From Panacagrimonas perspica (GTDB lineage Bacteria; Pseudomonadota; Gammaproteobacteria; Nevskiales; Nevskiaceae), in the NCBI RefSeq assembly GCF_004364935.1, contig NZ_SOBT01000011.1, positions 124,001 to 188,000 on the forward strand: a stretch of DNA of 64,000 bases, written 5' to 3'. Shown in pieces: positions 47,340-54,895 of the stretch (position 1 is the stretch's first letter; every line of letters starts with the position of its first letter). The position numbers and the translations under genes are program-made. The notes beneath the pieces were generated by a model. The model was not told where the DNA came from. It saw nothing but the letters and a program-made list of their open reading frames with translations, and did no database searches.

Positions 47340-48803
47340 TCAGTGGAGTTCGGAGGCGTCGGCCCAGCAGGCGTGCGTGCCGGAGGGAATGCGCAGCGGC
47401 ATGCGGACTTTGGCGATGGGCCCGACGGCAAGATTCTGCGCCGCGTAGATCCAGCATTCCGACACGTTGCGATTCATGTCGCTCACGTAGGTGACGAGCC
47501 AGCCGTCATCCTCGGTCTGCGTGCCCGCACGCTGGATGAACGGCGTTTCGCTGCCGAACACGCCGGGACCAAAGGGAACCGTCTCGCGCTTGCCGGTGAG
47601 CAGGTCGTGCTTGACCAGGCCATCGGACAGGAACCAGCCCGGTTCGCCGGTGGTGCTGTAGACGTAGCGGTTCGCGCGGTTGTGGGCGCGCGGATTGATC
47701 GTGCCGAACTCGCACACGGTGTCGTCGAGACATTCTTCGTGCGTCTGGCCGGTGCGCAGGTTGAAGCGCCAGCGCCAGAGCTGCGGCTTGAGCGACTGCA
47801 GATCCACGTAGGCCATCAGCTGCGCGTACTTCTTCGGCGCACCGTGCAGCGGCGGGGGCATCGGATGCTGCTGGCGGTAGCCGTCCAGGATCACCTCGTC
47901 GCCTTCCTCGCGTGCATTGGTCCAGTGCAGCACGTAGGTGGGACTGGCCTCGAACCAGCGGATGCCGCCGGCGCGGCCGCGGCGCGGTACCAGCGCAAAG
48001 CGCGACGGCAGATCGTGCAGGCGCGCGGCGAAGATGTTGCGCGTCATCAGCTCGGCGTCCCAGAACAGCGGGAAGTCGTTGAGGATGTAGAAGCGCTCGG
48101 TGAATTCCATCGCATGCGGCAGGCGCGGGCCGGGCAGCGCAACGTCGACGGCCTCCAGCGGATCGCCGGACCGGGACACCGCGCCGCAGCGCATGAACGG
48201 TGCTTCGCGCGAGTAGTTGAACCACAGCAGCTCGCCGGTGGCCGCGTCGGGCATGCAGTGCGCGGAGACGCCTTCGCGCGGAAACTCGCCGCCCCAGCCG
48301 ACCGCGCCGTACTGGTCGAGCGTGACGGGATCGGTGGCGTACAGCTCGCCGCATTGGTAGAAGCTGGTCAGCGCGCGGCCACCGTGCACGCAGACGTCGG
48401 TGCTCGACGAATCCTTGAGCGAGCCCTGCGCGCCCCAGCCCGGACGCTCTGACTTCGGGGGCACTTCGGCGATGCCGGACCACAGCGCGCGACCGGCTTC
48501 CTGCTCGCTGATGAAGCCGCGCGTGCGGATGAAGCGGTTGCGGAACGAGGCGCGTCCGCTGCGAAAGCGCATCGCGCACAACATGCCGTCGCCATCGAAG
48601 GGGTGGTACTTGCCCAGCGGCTCGTGCACCGGGTTTTCGGTGTTGCGCAGGTAGACGCCGTCGAGGTCGCGCGGAATCTCGCCGACCACCGGGCAGTCGT
48701 CGTCGGTCCATTCCTCGAACACCGGCGACCAGGCGCCATTGAGGTACGGATGATCAGTCGGCTGGAGCGTGGAGCGAACGCGATTGAACAGGCGTGCGGT
48801 CAT
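47340..48803 (-). CDS. carotenoid oxygenase (RPE65/CCD family), copy B
   Basis: This encodes 487 residues. DLDGVYLRNTENPVHEPLGKYHPFDGDGMLCAMRF is the family start. The four iron ligands are H182 (SAHCMPD), H230 (LPHAMEF), H293 (VLHWTNA) and H477 (SGTHACWA). It is clearly diverged from copy A (18161-19582), so the two probably act on different substrates. It begins an operon with a DUF502 membrane protein and an AmpG-like transporter. A Cys-rich stretch near the N-terminus is not part of the iron site. The substrate is unknown. Confidence 0.9.
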   Translation of the reverse strand: MTARLFNRVRSTLQPTDHPYLNGAWSPVFEEWTDDDCPVVGEIPRDLDGVYLRNTENPVHEPLGKYHPFDGDGMLCAMRFRSGRASFRNRFIRTRGFISEQEAGRALWSGIAEVPPKSERPGWGAQGSLKDSSSTDVCVHGGRALTSFYQCGELYATDPVTLDQYGAVGWGGEFPREGVSAHCMPDAATGELLWFNYSREAPFMRCGAVSRSGDPLEAVDVALPGPRLPHAMEFTERFYILNDFPLFWDAELMTRNIFAARLHDLPSRFALVPRRGRAGGIRWFEASPTYVLHWTNAREEGDEVILDGYRQQHPMPPPLHGAPKKYAQLMAYVDLQSLKPQLWRWRFNLRTGQTHEECLDDTVCEFGTINPRAHNRANRYVYSTTGEPGWFLSDGLVKHDLLTGKRETVPFGPGVFGSETPFIQRAGTQTEDDGWLVTYVSDMNRNVSECWIYAAQNLAVGPIAKVRMPLRIPSGTHACWADASELH

Positions 48804-48924
48804 GCCGATTCGGTCGAGGGAGTTCGGGCAGCGAACGTCGGGTGGATTGTACGCGCGCGCCCCGCTTCGACGGCGCGGGCCCGTTTGTTACCCTCGCGAC
48901 CCATTTCGAAACCCGAGATCCCGC

Positions 48925-49911
48925 ATGCGCGCCGCCGCCTACGATCGCACCGGACCCGCGAAGGACGTCCTGACCCTGATCGAGCTGCCGACACCGGAAC
49001 CGGGTCCCGGCGAGGTGCGCGTCAGGCTCGCGACCTCCGGCATCAATCCTTCGGACGTGAAGACCCGCGGCGGTACGCGCACCAAGGTGCTGGCCTTCCC
49101 GCAGATCGTGCCGCACAGCGACGGCGCCGGCGTCATCGATGCCGTGGGCGCCGGCGTGGACAGCGGCCGGATCGGCGAGCGCGTGTGGACCTGGAACGCA
49201 GCCTGGGGACGGCCTCACGGCACCGCGGCGCAGTACATCGTGCTGCCCTCTGCGCAGGCCGTGCAGCTCCCGGAGCGCGTGGACTTCGCGGCCGGCGCCT
49301 GCCTCGGCATTCCGGCGCTGACCGCGTATCACGCGGTCGTCATGGACGGCGGCGTGAAGGACAAGACGGTGCTCGTGGCCGGCGGCGCGGGCGCGGTCGG
49401 GCATTACGCCATCCAGTTCGCGCGCCTGCGCGGCGCCCGGCAGATCATCACGACCGTCAGCAGCCAGGCCAAGGCGCAGATCGCGCTGGCGGCCGGTGCC
49501 GATGTGACGATCGACTACCGCAAGGAAGACGTCGCGGCGCGGGTGCTGGAACTCACGAACGGTGCCGGTGTGAACCGCGTGATCGAGGTGGATCTTCACG
49601 CCAACGTGAAGCTGGACTTCGCCGTGACCGCGGCCAACGGCGACATCGTCATCTATGGCAGCAACGTGCCCGAGGTCCCGGTGAACTTCGTGCAGGGAAT
49701 CACGAAGAACCTGCAGCTGCGCTTCTTCATCGTCTACAACCTGACGGCGGCGGATCGCGCGCGGGAGCTCGCGGAGTTCGGCGAGCTGCTCGCGTCCGGG
49801 CGCCTGCAGCACAACGTAACGGATCGTTTCCCGCTGGATCGCATCGCCGAGGCGCATGAGCGCGTGGAGAGCGGGCAGGCGGGTGGGAACGTGGTGCTCG
49901 ATATCTCGTAG
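48925..49911 (+). CDS. zinc-independent quinone oxidoreductase-like MDR enzyme
   Basis: This encodes 328 residues from ATG 48925. The MDR pattern is present: LPTPEPGPGEVRVRLATSGINPSDVKTRGG, PHSDGAGVIDAVGAGV, and the NADPH-binding loop VLVAGGAGAVGHYAIQFAR with GADVTIDYRKEDV. Structural-zinc cysteines are absent, as in quinone oxidoreductases. It probably reduces a quinone or enone with NADPH. The TAG stop (49909-49911) is formed by the first bases of a REP palindrome, so the C-terminus NVVLDIS ends at the element. Confidence 0.88.
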   Translation: MRAAAYDRTGPAKDVLTLIELPTPEPGPGEVRVRLATSGINPSDVKTRGGTRTKVLAFPQIVPHSDGAGVIDAVGAGVDSGRIGERVWTWNAAWGRPHGTAAQYIVLPSAQAVQLPERVDFAAGACLGIPALTAYHAVVMDGGVKDKTVLVAGGAGAVGHYAIQFARLRGARQIITTVSSQAKAQIALAAGADVTIDYRKEDVAARVLELTNGAGVNRVIEVDLHANVKLDFAVTAANGDIVIYGSNVPEVPVNFVQGITKNLQLRFFIVYNLTAADRARELAEFGELLASGRLQHNVTDRFPLDRIAEAHERVESGQAGGNVVLDIS

Positions 49912-49975
49912 CCCGGGTGAAACCCGGGGTGTTTGTCCGATTTGCGAGAGGAGCCCCGGGTTTCACCCGGGCTAC
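49908..49975. repeat. REP palindrome pair, copy 12, supplies a stop codon
   Basis: This is the T-A stem variant on both sides with spacer GTGTTTGTCCGATTTGCGAG. GTAG at 49908-49911 contains the TAG stop of the quinone oxidoreductase gene. Confidence 0.93.
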
Positions 49976-50033
49976 GGGTCATGGGTCTGCTGTTCGTTTG
50001 CGTTAGCTGTTGACCTGGATCCGTCTCGCCACC

Positions 50034-50101
50034 GTAGCCCGGACGAAGTCCGGGGTATTGGTCCGATTTGCGAGAGGAATCCCGGACTGCGTCCGGGCTA
50101 C
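50034..50101. repeat. REP palindrome pair, copy 13
   Basis: The left arm is GTAGCCCGGACGAAGTCCGG and the right arm is CCCGGACTGCGTCCGGGCTAC (loop change). The spacer is nearly that of copy 12. It ends 6 bp before the stop codon of the response regulator gene. Confidence 0.92.
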
Positions 50102-50107
50102 GGCCGG

Positions 50108-50773
50108 TTACGGATCGATCAATCCCGCCCGCAGCGCCGCGATCGCGATCTCCGCCTGGTTCGACGCGCCGAGCTTCTGCTTGATGTTGTACAGGTGCGT
50201 GCCGACGGTGCGCGGTGACAGGTGCAGGACCTCGGCGATGTCGTTCACCGAACGTCCCTTGGCGAGCGCGATGAACACCTCGAACTCGCGTGCCGACAAC
50301 ACGTCGACCGGATTCTGATCGGCGGAGTACTGCTGCACGGCCATCTGCTGCGCGAGGCTGGCCTCGACGTACATCTTGCCGGCGGCGACCTGGCGGATCG
50401 CCTGGATGAGTTCGTCGGCGGCGCTGCGCTTGGTCAGATACCCGACCGCACCGGCCTTGAGCGCGCGGCGCGGATGGCTGGTGTCCTCGTGCGCCGAGAG
50501 GATCAGGATGCGTAGCGCCGGATGCCGTGCGATCAGCCGCGAGATTGCTTCCAGCCCGCCCATGCCCGGCATCGAAAGATCCATCACCACCACGTCCGCC
50601 TGGGCTTCGGCACAGCGTCGCAGCGCGTCTTCACCGTTCTCGGCCTCGGCGACGACTTCCAGATCCGGCGTGCCGGACAGCAGCAGGCGAAAGCCCATGC
50701 GCACGACGGCGTGATCGTCGACGAGCATCACGCGCGTCTTGCCGCCGACGGGATTCGTGTTGCCGTTCTTCAT
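50108..50773 (-). CDS. NarL/FixJ-family response regulator (MoxX-like)
   Basis: This encodes 221 residues. The receiver starts TRVMLVDDHAVVRMG, with phosphoacceptor Asp 65 (VVVMDLSMPGMGG) and the conserved Lys in AVGYLTKRSAADEL. A LuxR-type HTH follows (LSAREFEVFIALAKGRSVNDIAEVLHLSPRTVGTHLYNIKQKLG). It would activate or repress transcription when phosphorylated by the overlapping kinase gene (ATGA, 50770-50773). The pair resembles MoxX/MoxY of methylotrophs, which control PQQ-dependent methanol oxidation. The pqq genes 3 kb away make a similar role plausible, but this is inference. Confidence 0.9.
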   Translation of the reverse strand: MKNGNTNPVGGKTRVMLVDDHAVVRMGFRLLLSGTPDLEVVAEAENGEDALRRCAEAQADVVVMDLSMPGMGGLEAISRLIARHPALRILILSAHEDTSHPRRALKAGAVGYLTKRSAADELIQAIRQVAAGKMYVEASLAQQMAVQQYSADQNPVDVLSAREFEVFIALAKGRSVNDIAEVLHLSPRTVGTHLYNIKQKLGASNQAEIAIAALRAGLIDP

Positions 50774-52128
50774 GACGACGGATGCCCGGACGACGGTAGA
50801 GGGAGCTGGACGACGATGCGCGTGCCGCCTTCCGCGGGATGGGTGATCGCCAGCGTACCGCCGACACCCTGCACCCGCTCGCGCATGCCGAGCAGGCCGA
50901 AGCGATCCGGGCTGTGCAGTTGCTGCGCCGTGATGCCGACGCCGTCGTCGGTGACCGCGAGCGAGACCTGCGTCGACGTGGCGCTGACTTCGATGGCCAC
51001 TGAACTCGCCTTCGCGTGCCGCGCCGCGTTGGTGACGCTCTCCTGCGCGATGCGGAACAGCGCGATCTCCGCCTCGTCGCCCAATCGCGGCAGGGCTTCC
51101 GGCAGATGCAGTTCGAACGCGAGCTGCAGATGCAGCGCACGCCACTCGTTGACCGCGTCGCCGAGCGTGTCGGCCAGCCCCATGCCCTCGAGCGCGATCG
51201 GCCGCAGCCGGCGGATGATGCGATGCATCGCGTCGTAGATCGCCGCGGCCGACGCGCCGATGGCCTTGCTCGACTCGTGCGTCTGCGGATCGCTGTTCTC
51301 GCTGCGATTGGCCGTGGCTTTCGCGATGGTCTGGATCGCCGTCAGGTACTGCCCGACCTCGTCGTGCAGTTCACGCGCGAGCACGCGACGCTCGTCCTCG
51401 AGATGACGCTGGATGAGCTGCGTGAGCTGGCGGTTCTCGGCGAGGTCGCGCTCGGCGGTCACGCCGCGCTGCAGTTCCGCGATCATGCGATTGAAGCCGA
51501 CGCCGATCGCGTGCAGTTCCGGCAGTCTGTAGTCCGGCAGGCGCACCGACAGGTCGCCACGCTCGGCGCGCGCGAGGCCCTGGACGACGGTTCGCACCGG
51601 CTGCACGGCGCGGCTGATGACGAAGTGCAGCAGCGCGTTGACCAGCACGAAGAAGCCCAAGGTCAGCCACGTGAGGCGCAACAGGTCGTCCCAGGCGTCG
51701 AGCACGCTGCGCGAGGGATCCGGCGTGATCACCAGGCGGAAGCTGTCGGCCTCCAGCGTCACCGGCGGAAGACGCGGGCCGACCAGGTCCTCGAACCACT
51801 CGGGTGCATCGCGGCCGGCCTTGTACTTGGACGGCGGCGACTGGAAGACGCGCTCGCCGAGGCGATCGAACAGATCGATGTCGTTGGCGCGCACGCGGCC
51901 CAGGCGGGTCAGGAAGTCCTGCACGACGCCCTGCTGCGCCGCGCCGCTGGAAAACATGCCGCTGCTGAACAGCACCGCCGTCATCAACTGCGCCGTGACG
52001 CGATTGGAGGCCTCGATCTCTTCGCGGATCTGGCGGCGGATCTCGCCGAGCGTCAGGTACGTGCCGGCCGCGACGAACAACAGGCTCAGCGCCGTGACCA
52101 GCAGCGTGATGCGGGCGCGCAGGCTCAT
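50770..52128 (-). CDS. sensor histidine kinase, LapD/MoxY-like periplasmic domain
   Basis: This encodes 452 residues. The order is: membrane segment 1 (residues about 8-28), a periplasmic domain of about 120 residues resembling LapD_MoxY_N, membrane segment 2 (about 153-173), HAMP (RAVQPVRTVVQGLARAERGDLSVRL), HisKA_3 dimerisation with His 255 in LARELHDEVGQYL, and an HATPase with NAARHA, DDGVGI and GLLGMRERVQGVGG. It phosphorylates the response regulator encoded by the overlapping downstream gene. What the periplasmic domain senses is unknown. In the MoxY type it is linked to alcohol oxidation, which would fit the PQQ cluster nearby. Confidence 0.88.
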   Translation of the reverse strand: MSLRARITLLVTALSLLFVAAGTYLTLGEIRRQIREEIEASNRVTAQLMTAVLFSSGMFSSGAAQQGVVQDFLTRLGRVRANDIDLFDRLGERVFQSPPSKYKAGRDAPEWFEDLVGPRLPPVTLEADSFRLVITPDPSRSVLDAWDDLLRLTWLTLGFFVLVNALLHFVISRAVQPVRTVVQGLARAERGDLSVRLPDYRLPELHAIGVGFNRMIAELQRGVTAERDLAENRQLTQLIQRHLEDERRVLARELHDEVGQYLTAIQTIAKATANRSENSDPQTHESSKAIGASAAAIYDAMHRIIRRLRPIALEGMGLADTLGDAVNEWRALHLQLAFELHLPEALPRLGDEAEIALFRIAQESVTNAARHAKASSVAIEVSATSTQVSLAVTDDGVGITAQQLHSPDRFGLLGMRERVQGVGGTLAITHPAEGGTRIVVQLPLPSSGHPSS

Positions 52129-52137
52129 CGCAAGCCC

Positions 52138-52205
52138 GTAGCCCGGGTGAACCCCGGGGTGTTTGCCCGATTTGCGAGAGCAATCCCGGACTTCGTCCGG
52201 GCTAC
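52138..52205. repeat. REP palindrome pair, copy 14
   Basis: This is a hybrid element: left arm of the T-A type (GTAGCCCGGGTGAACCCCGGGG), right arm of the AC-GT type (CCCGGACTTCGTCCGGGCTAC). It lies between the kinase start and the iminopeptidase stop. Confidence 0.9.
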
Positions 52206-52216
52206 GGGGGGCGCTC

Positions 52217-53188
52217 TCACGATGCGAATCGCGACCGCAGCTCGTCCATGATCACCACCAGCGCCCGGCTCAGCGCCGGCTCGAACACGCCGTGGCCGGT
52301 GAGCGGGAAGGTTCGGAAGCGCGCGTGCGGAATCTTCTGCGCCAGCTCCCAGGCGCTGATCGGCGGACACACTGGGTCGAGCGCGCCCTGGACGATCTCC
52401 ACCGGAATGTCGCGCAGCACCTCCAGGCCTTCCAGCAGCTCGCCGTCACGCAGGAAGAAGCGGTGCTCGAGGTAATGCATGTAGACCCGCGTGCGCGCGC
52501 ACAGCGGATCGCCGACAGGGCCGCTGGCGACGCCGTTGACGGTCATCGCCATCGCCTCGGATTCGAGCCTGAGCCAGGCGGTGGCGATCGCGCGCGCCGC
52601 CTCGGGTGCACCGCGCAGCACGGTGCGGGCGGCCTGCGTGGCGAGGTCGAAGTCGCGGGCCGCCTGCTCGTCGGCGATTCCGAACGGCGAGGCCAGCGCG
52701 TGCCAGGCCTCGGGCAGGAACGTACGCAGGTTGTAGGCGAAGGACTCGACTTCGCGCACGCGCGCGAGGAACACACCGCGCAGCACCAGCGCCTGCACGC
52801 GGGCCGGGTAGCGCCGCGCGTAGGCCAGGGCCAGGGTCGAGCCCCAGGAGCCGCCGAAGACGATCCAGCGCGCGATGCCCAGGTGCTCGCGCAGCTTCTC
52901 GAGGTCCTCGACCAGGTGCGCGGTGGTGTTCGCCTCGAGCAGCCCGGCGGGGCGGCTCTTGCCGCAGCCGCGCTGGTCGTAGAGCACGGCGCGGTAGTGC
53001 GCAGGATCGAAGAAACCGCGCTGGGCCGGCACGCAGCCGCTACCGGGTCCGCCGTGCAGGTAGACCACCGGCTGGCCGTCCGGCCGGCCGGATTCCTCGA
53101 AATAGAGTTCATGGCCGTCACCGACCGCGAGCCACTCGGCCCGGTGTGCGGCCGGAGCGGGGTACAGGACGTTCTTCGCGTCGCTCAA
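52217..53188 (-). CDS. pip: proline iminopeptidase
   Basis: This encodes 323 residues from TTG 53188, chosen because GAGGAG lies 8 bases upstream and the product (SDAKNVLYPAPAAHRAEWL) then has the family length. The alpha/beta hydrolase pattern is present: VVYLHGGPGSGC, YDQRGCGKSRP and the nucleophile elbow VFGGSWGSTLALAYA. The catalytic Asp lies in IVQGALDPVCPP and the His in LTGHGVFEP. It removes N-terminal proline from peptides. It is divergent from pqqA. Some pqq loci include a peptidase gene, so a role in trimming the PqqA-derived peptide can be imagined but is not supported by the sequence. Confidence 0.88.
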   Translation of the reverse strand: MSDAKNVLYPAPAAHRAEWLAVGDGHELYFEESGRPDGQPVVYLHGGPGSGCVPAQRGFFDPAHYRAVLYDQRGCGKSRPAGLLEANTTAHLVEDLEKLREHLGIARWIVFGGSWGSTLALAYARRYPARVQALVLRGVFLARVREVESFAYNLRTFLPEAWHALASPFGIADEQAARDFDLATQAARTVLRGAPEAARAIATAWLRLESEAMAMTVNGVASGPVGDPLCARTRVYMHYLEHRFFLRDGELLEGLEVLRDIPVEIVQGALDPVCPPISAWELAQKIPHARFRTFPLTGHGVFEPALSRALVVIMDELRSRFAS

Positions 53189-53388
53189 GATGGATTCTCC
53201 TCGTCGCGCAAACCTTAACGGGGTCGGCCGATCGGCGCACGGCTCATGATTTTCATGAGGACCGATCACGCGCGCTGACGGTAGGCACCCCCGCGGTCGA
53301 GGCGAACAATGAGGCGAGGTCGTTCCGGTCGGGCGACTTGGTCGCCGCGAGGCGGCCCTTATCCACGACAACAGCTGAGGAGATCATC

Positions 53389-53463
53389 ATGGCCTGGACG
53401 AAACCCGCCGCCGTCGACATGCGGTACGGCTTCGAGATCAATCTGTACATCGCGGCTCGCTGA
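53389..53463 (+). CDS. pqqA: PQQ precursor peptide PqqA
   Basis: This is a 24-residue peptide, MAWTKPAAVDMRYGFEINLY followed by IAAR. Glu 16 and Tyr 20 form the E-x3-Y pair that is cross-linked by PqqE to become pyrroloquinoline quinone. A strong GAGGAG lies 6 bases upstream of the ATG. The family usually starts MxWTKPxxxDxRxGFE, so the match is good. pqqC, D and E follow after about 425 bp. An intrinsic terminator in that gap would make pqqA the most abundant transcript, as expected for a peptide consumed one per cofactor. Confidence 0.95.
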   Translation: MAWTKPAAVDMRYGFEINLYIAAR

Positions 53464-53522
53464 GCGCGATTCCGGTTCGCCCGCCTTCGCGGTACGTGAG
53501 GGCGACGCAGGATCGGTGAGGA

Positions 53523-53557
53523 ATGCGGCGGTGAGCTTCTCACCGCCGCATTTTTTT
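53523..53557 (+). terminator. intrinsic terminator or attenuator after pqqA
   Basis: ATGCGGCGGTGAG and CTCACCGCCGCAT form a perfect 13-bp stem around CTT, followed by T7. It lies 60 bp after the pqqA stop and well before pqqC, so it should end most pqqA transcripts and lower expression of pqqCDE. Confidence 0.88.
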
Positions 53558-53612
53558 GGTTCTTCGCTGATGGGCGGGGATTCGGAATCTGGCCGGCTGG
53601 CAGAAGCGTTTG

Positions 53613-53752
53613 GCGCAAAGGGCGCAAAGGAAAAGAAAGGACGCAAAGGAATGCGGGTAACAGCGCAGGGGCAGAAGCCGTTCAATCATCCTTTTTTCTT
53701 TTTCCCTTTTTTCTTTTCTTAGCGTCCTTTCTTTTCCTTTGCGACCTTTGCG
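53613..53752. repeat. 140-bp long inverted repeat between pqqA and pqqC
   Basis: GCGCAAAGGGCGCAAAGGAA continues to AAGAAAGGACGC (53613-53644) and recurs inverted at 53722-53752 with one or two mismatches. The loop is about 77 bp and is strongly pyrimidine-rich on its right side. The arms are G/A-rich direct repeats of GCAAAGG. It is a different repeat family from the GTAG palindromes. Confidence 0.85.
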
Positions 53753-53888
53753 TCAAAAGCCTTTCTTCCGCAGGTTCGAAATTCGCCGCGAACGGTAGCG
53801 ACGGTCTTTCGCGCGCTGCCGGATTGAAGAAGGACCATTTTCTTGAGCGGCACCACGGATGCGCAGGACGCATCCGGGAGAACACGAC

Positions 53889-54614
53889 ATGAGCGACGAT
53901 TCCGCGCCGTGGAGCGCGTCCGTCTTCGAGGAGAAGCTGCGCGCCAAGGGCAGCGGCTATCACGTCCATCATCCGTTCCACGTGATGATGGCCGAAGGTC
54001 GGCTGAACGCGCGCCAGCTGCAGGGCTGGGTCGCCAACCGTTTCTACTACCAGATCAGCATCCCGCGGAAGGACGCCGCGATTCTCGCGAACTGTCCGGA
54101 TCGCGAGGTGCGGCGCGAGTGGGTGCAGCGCATCCTCGATCACGACGGCTACGGCGACGACGAGGGCGGCATCGAGGCCTGGATCGGATTGGGCGAGGCC
54201 GTGGGGCTGTCGCGCGACGACGTCGTGTCGCTGCGCCACGTCGTGCCGGCGGCGCGCTTCGCGGTGGACGCGTACGTGAACTTCGCGCGGCAGGCGAGCT
54301 GGCAGGAAGCCGTCGCGTCCAGCCTCACCGAACTCTTCGCCGGACACATCCATCAGCAGCGCCTCGACACCTGGCCGCAGCACTATCCCTGGGTCGATGC
54401 CGAAGGCCTGCGCTACTTCAAGGGCCGGCTGACGCAGGCGCGGCGCGATGTGCAGCATGGGCTGCACCTGACGCTCGCGTACTTCAGCCAGTCGCGTGCG
54501 CTGCAGGAACGCGCGCTCGAGATCCTGCAGTTCAAGCTCGACGTGCTGTGGTCGCTGGCCGACGCGATCATGCTCAGCCAGTGCGAGATGAAGATCGTCG
54601 GGGCACGCGCATGA
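53889..54614 (+). CDS. pqqC: pyrroloquinoline-quinone synthase PqqC
   Basis: This encodes 241 residues from ATG 53889 ([21 protein letters not shown]). The active-site motifs are intact: [52 protein letters not shown]-like and [21 protein letters not shown]. PqqC performs the last ring closure and eight-electron oxidation with O2 and no metal. The stop overlaps the pqqD start (ATGA), indicating translational coupling. Confidence 0.96.
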   Translation: MSDDSAPWSASVFEEKLRAKGSGYHVHHPFHVMMAEGRLNARQLQGWVANRFYYQISIPRKDAAILANCPDREVRREWVQRILDHDGYGDDEGGIEAWIGLGEAVGLSRDDVVSLRHVVPAARFAVDAYVNFARQASWQEAVASSLTELFAGHIHQQRLDTWPQHYPWVDAEGLRYFKGRLTQARRDVQHGLHLTLAYFSQSRALQERALEILQFKLDVLWSLADAIMLSQCEMKIVGARA

Positions 54615-54895
54615 GCGACGAACCGGTCGTGACGGTCGAGCAGGTCTACGCGGTGGCCAAGCTGTTCCGCCTGCAGTGGGAGCCCGCGCAGAAGGCCCAC
54701 GTGCTGCTCTATCCCGAGGGCATGGTGCGGCTCAACCAGAGCGCGGGCGAGATCCTGAAACGGCTCGACGGCAAGCAGACGATCGCGCAGGTCGTCGCCG
54801 ACTGCGAGGCCGCGTTCAACGCGCAGGGCCTGGAGCAGGACGTCCTCGATTTCATGGCGGGCGCCATCCGCCAGGGCTGGGTGCTGCGTGTCTGA
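54611..54895 (+). CDS. pqqD: PqqA chaperone PqqD
   Basis: This encodes 94 residues from ATG 54611. The PqqD pattern is present: [49 protein letters not shown] and the C-terminal helix [14 protein letters not shown]. PqqD is the RiPP recognition element that binds PqqA and delivers it to PqqE. The gene overlaps pqqC by 4 bp and pqqE by 8 bp. Confidence 0.95.
   Translation: MSDEPVVTVEQVYAVAKLFRLQWEPAQKAHVLLYPEGMVRLNQSAGEILKRLDGKQTIAQVVADCEAAFNAQGLEQDVLDFMAGAIRQGWVLRV

Noticed and set aside
51016-52251. 411-codon plus-strand frame opposite the kinase gene
   Set aside because: It is antisense to a well-supported histidine kinase and has no recognisable domain.
52217-53188. Proline iminopeptidase as the missing PqqB or PqqF
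   Set aside because: It has a GGSWG serine nucleophile and proline iminopeptidase motifs. PqqB is a metallo-beta-lactamase-fold protein and PqqF/G are zinc proteases.
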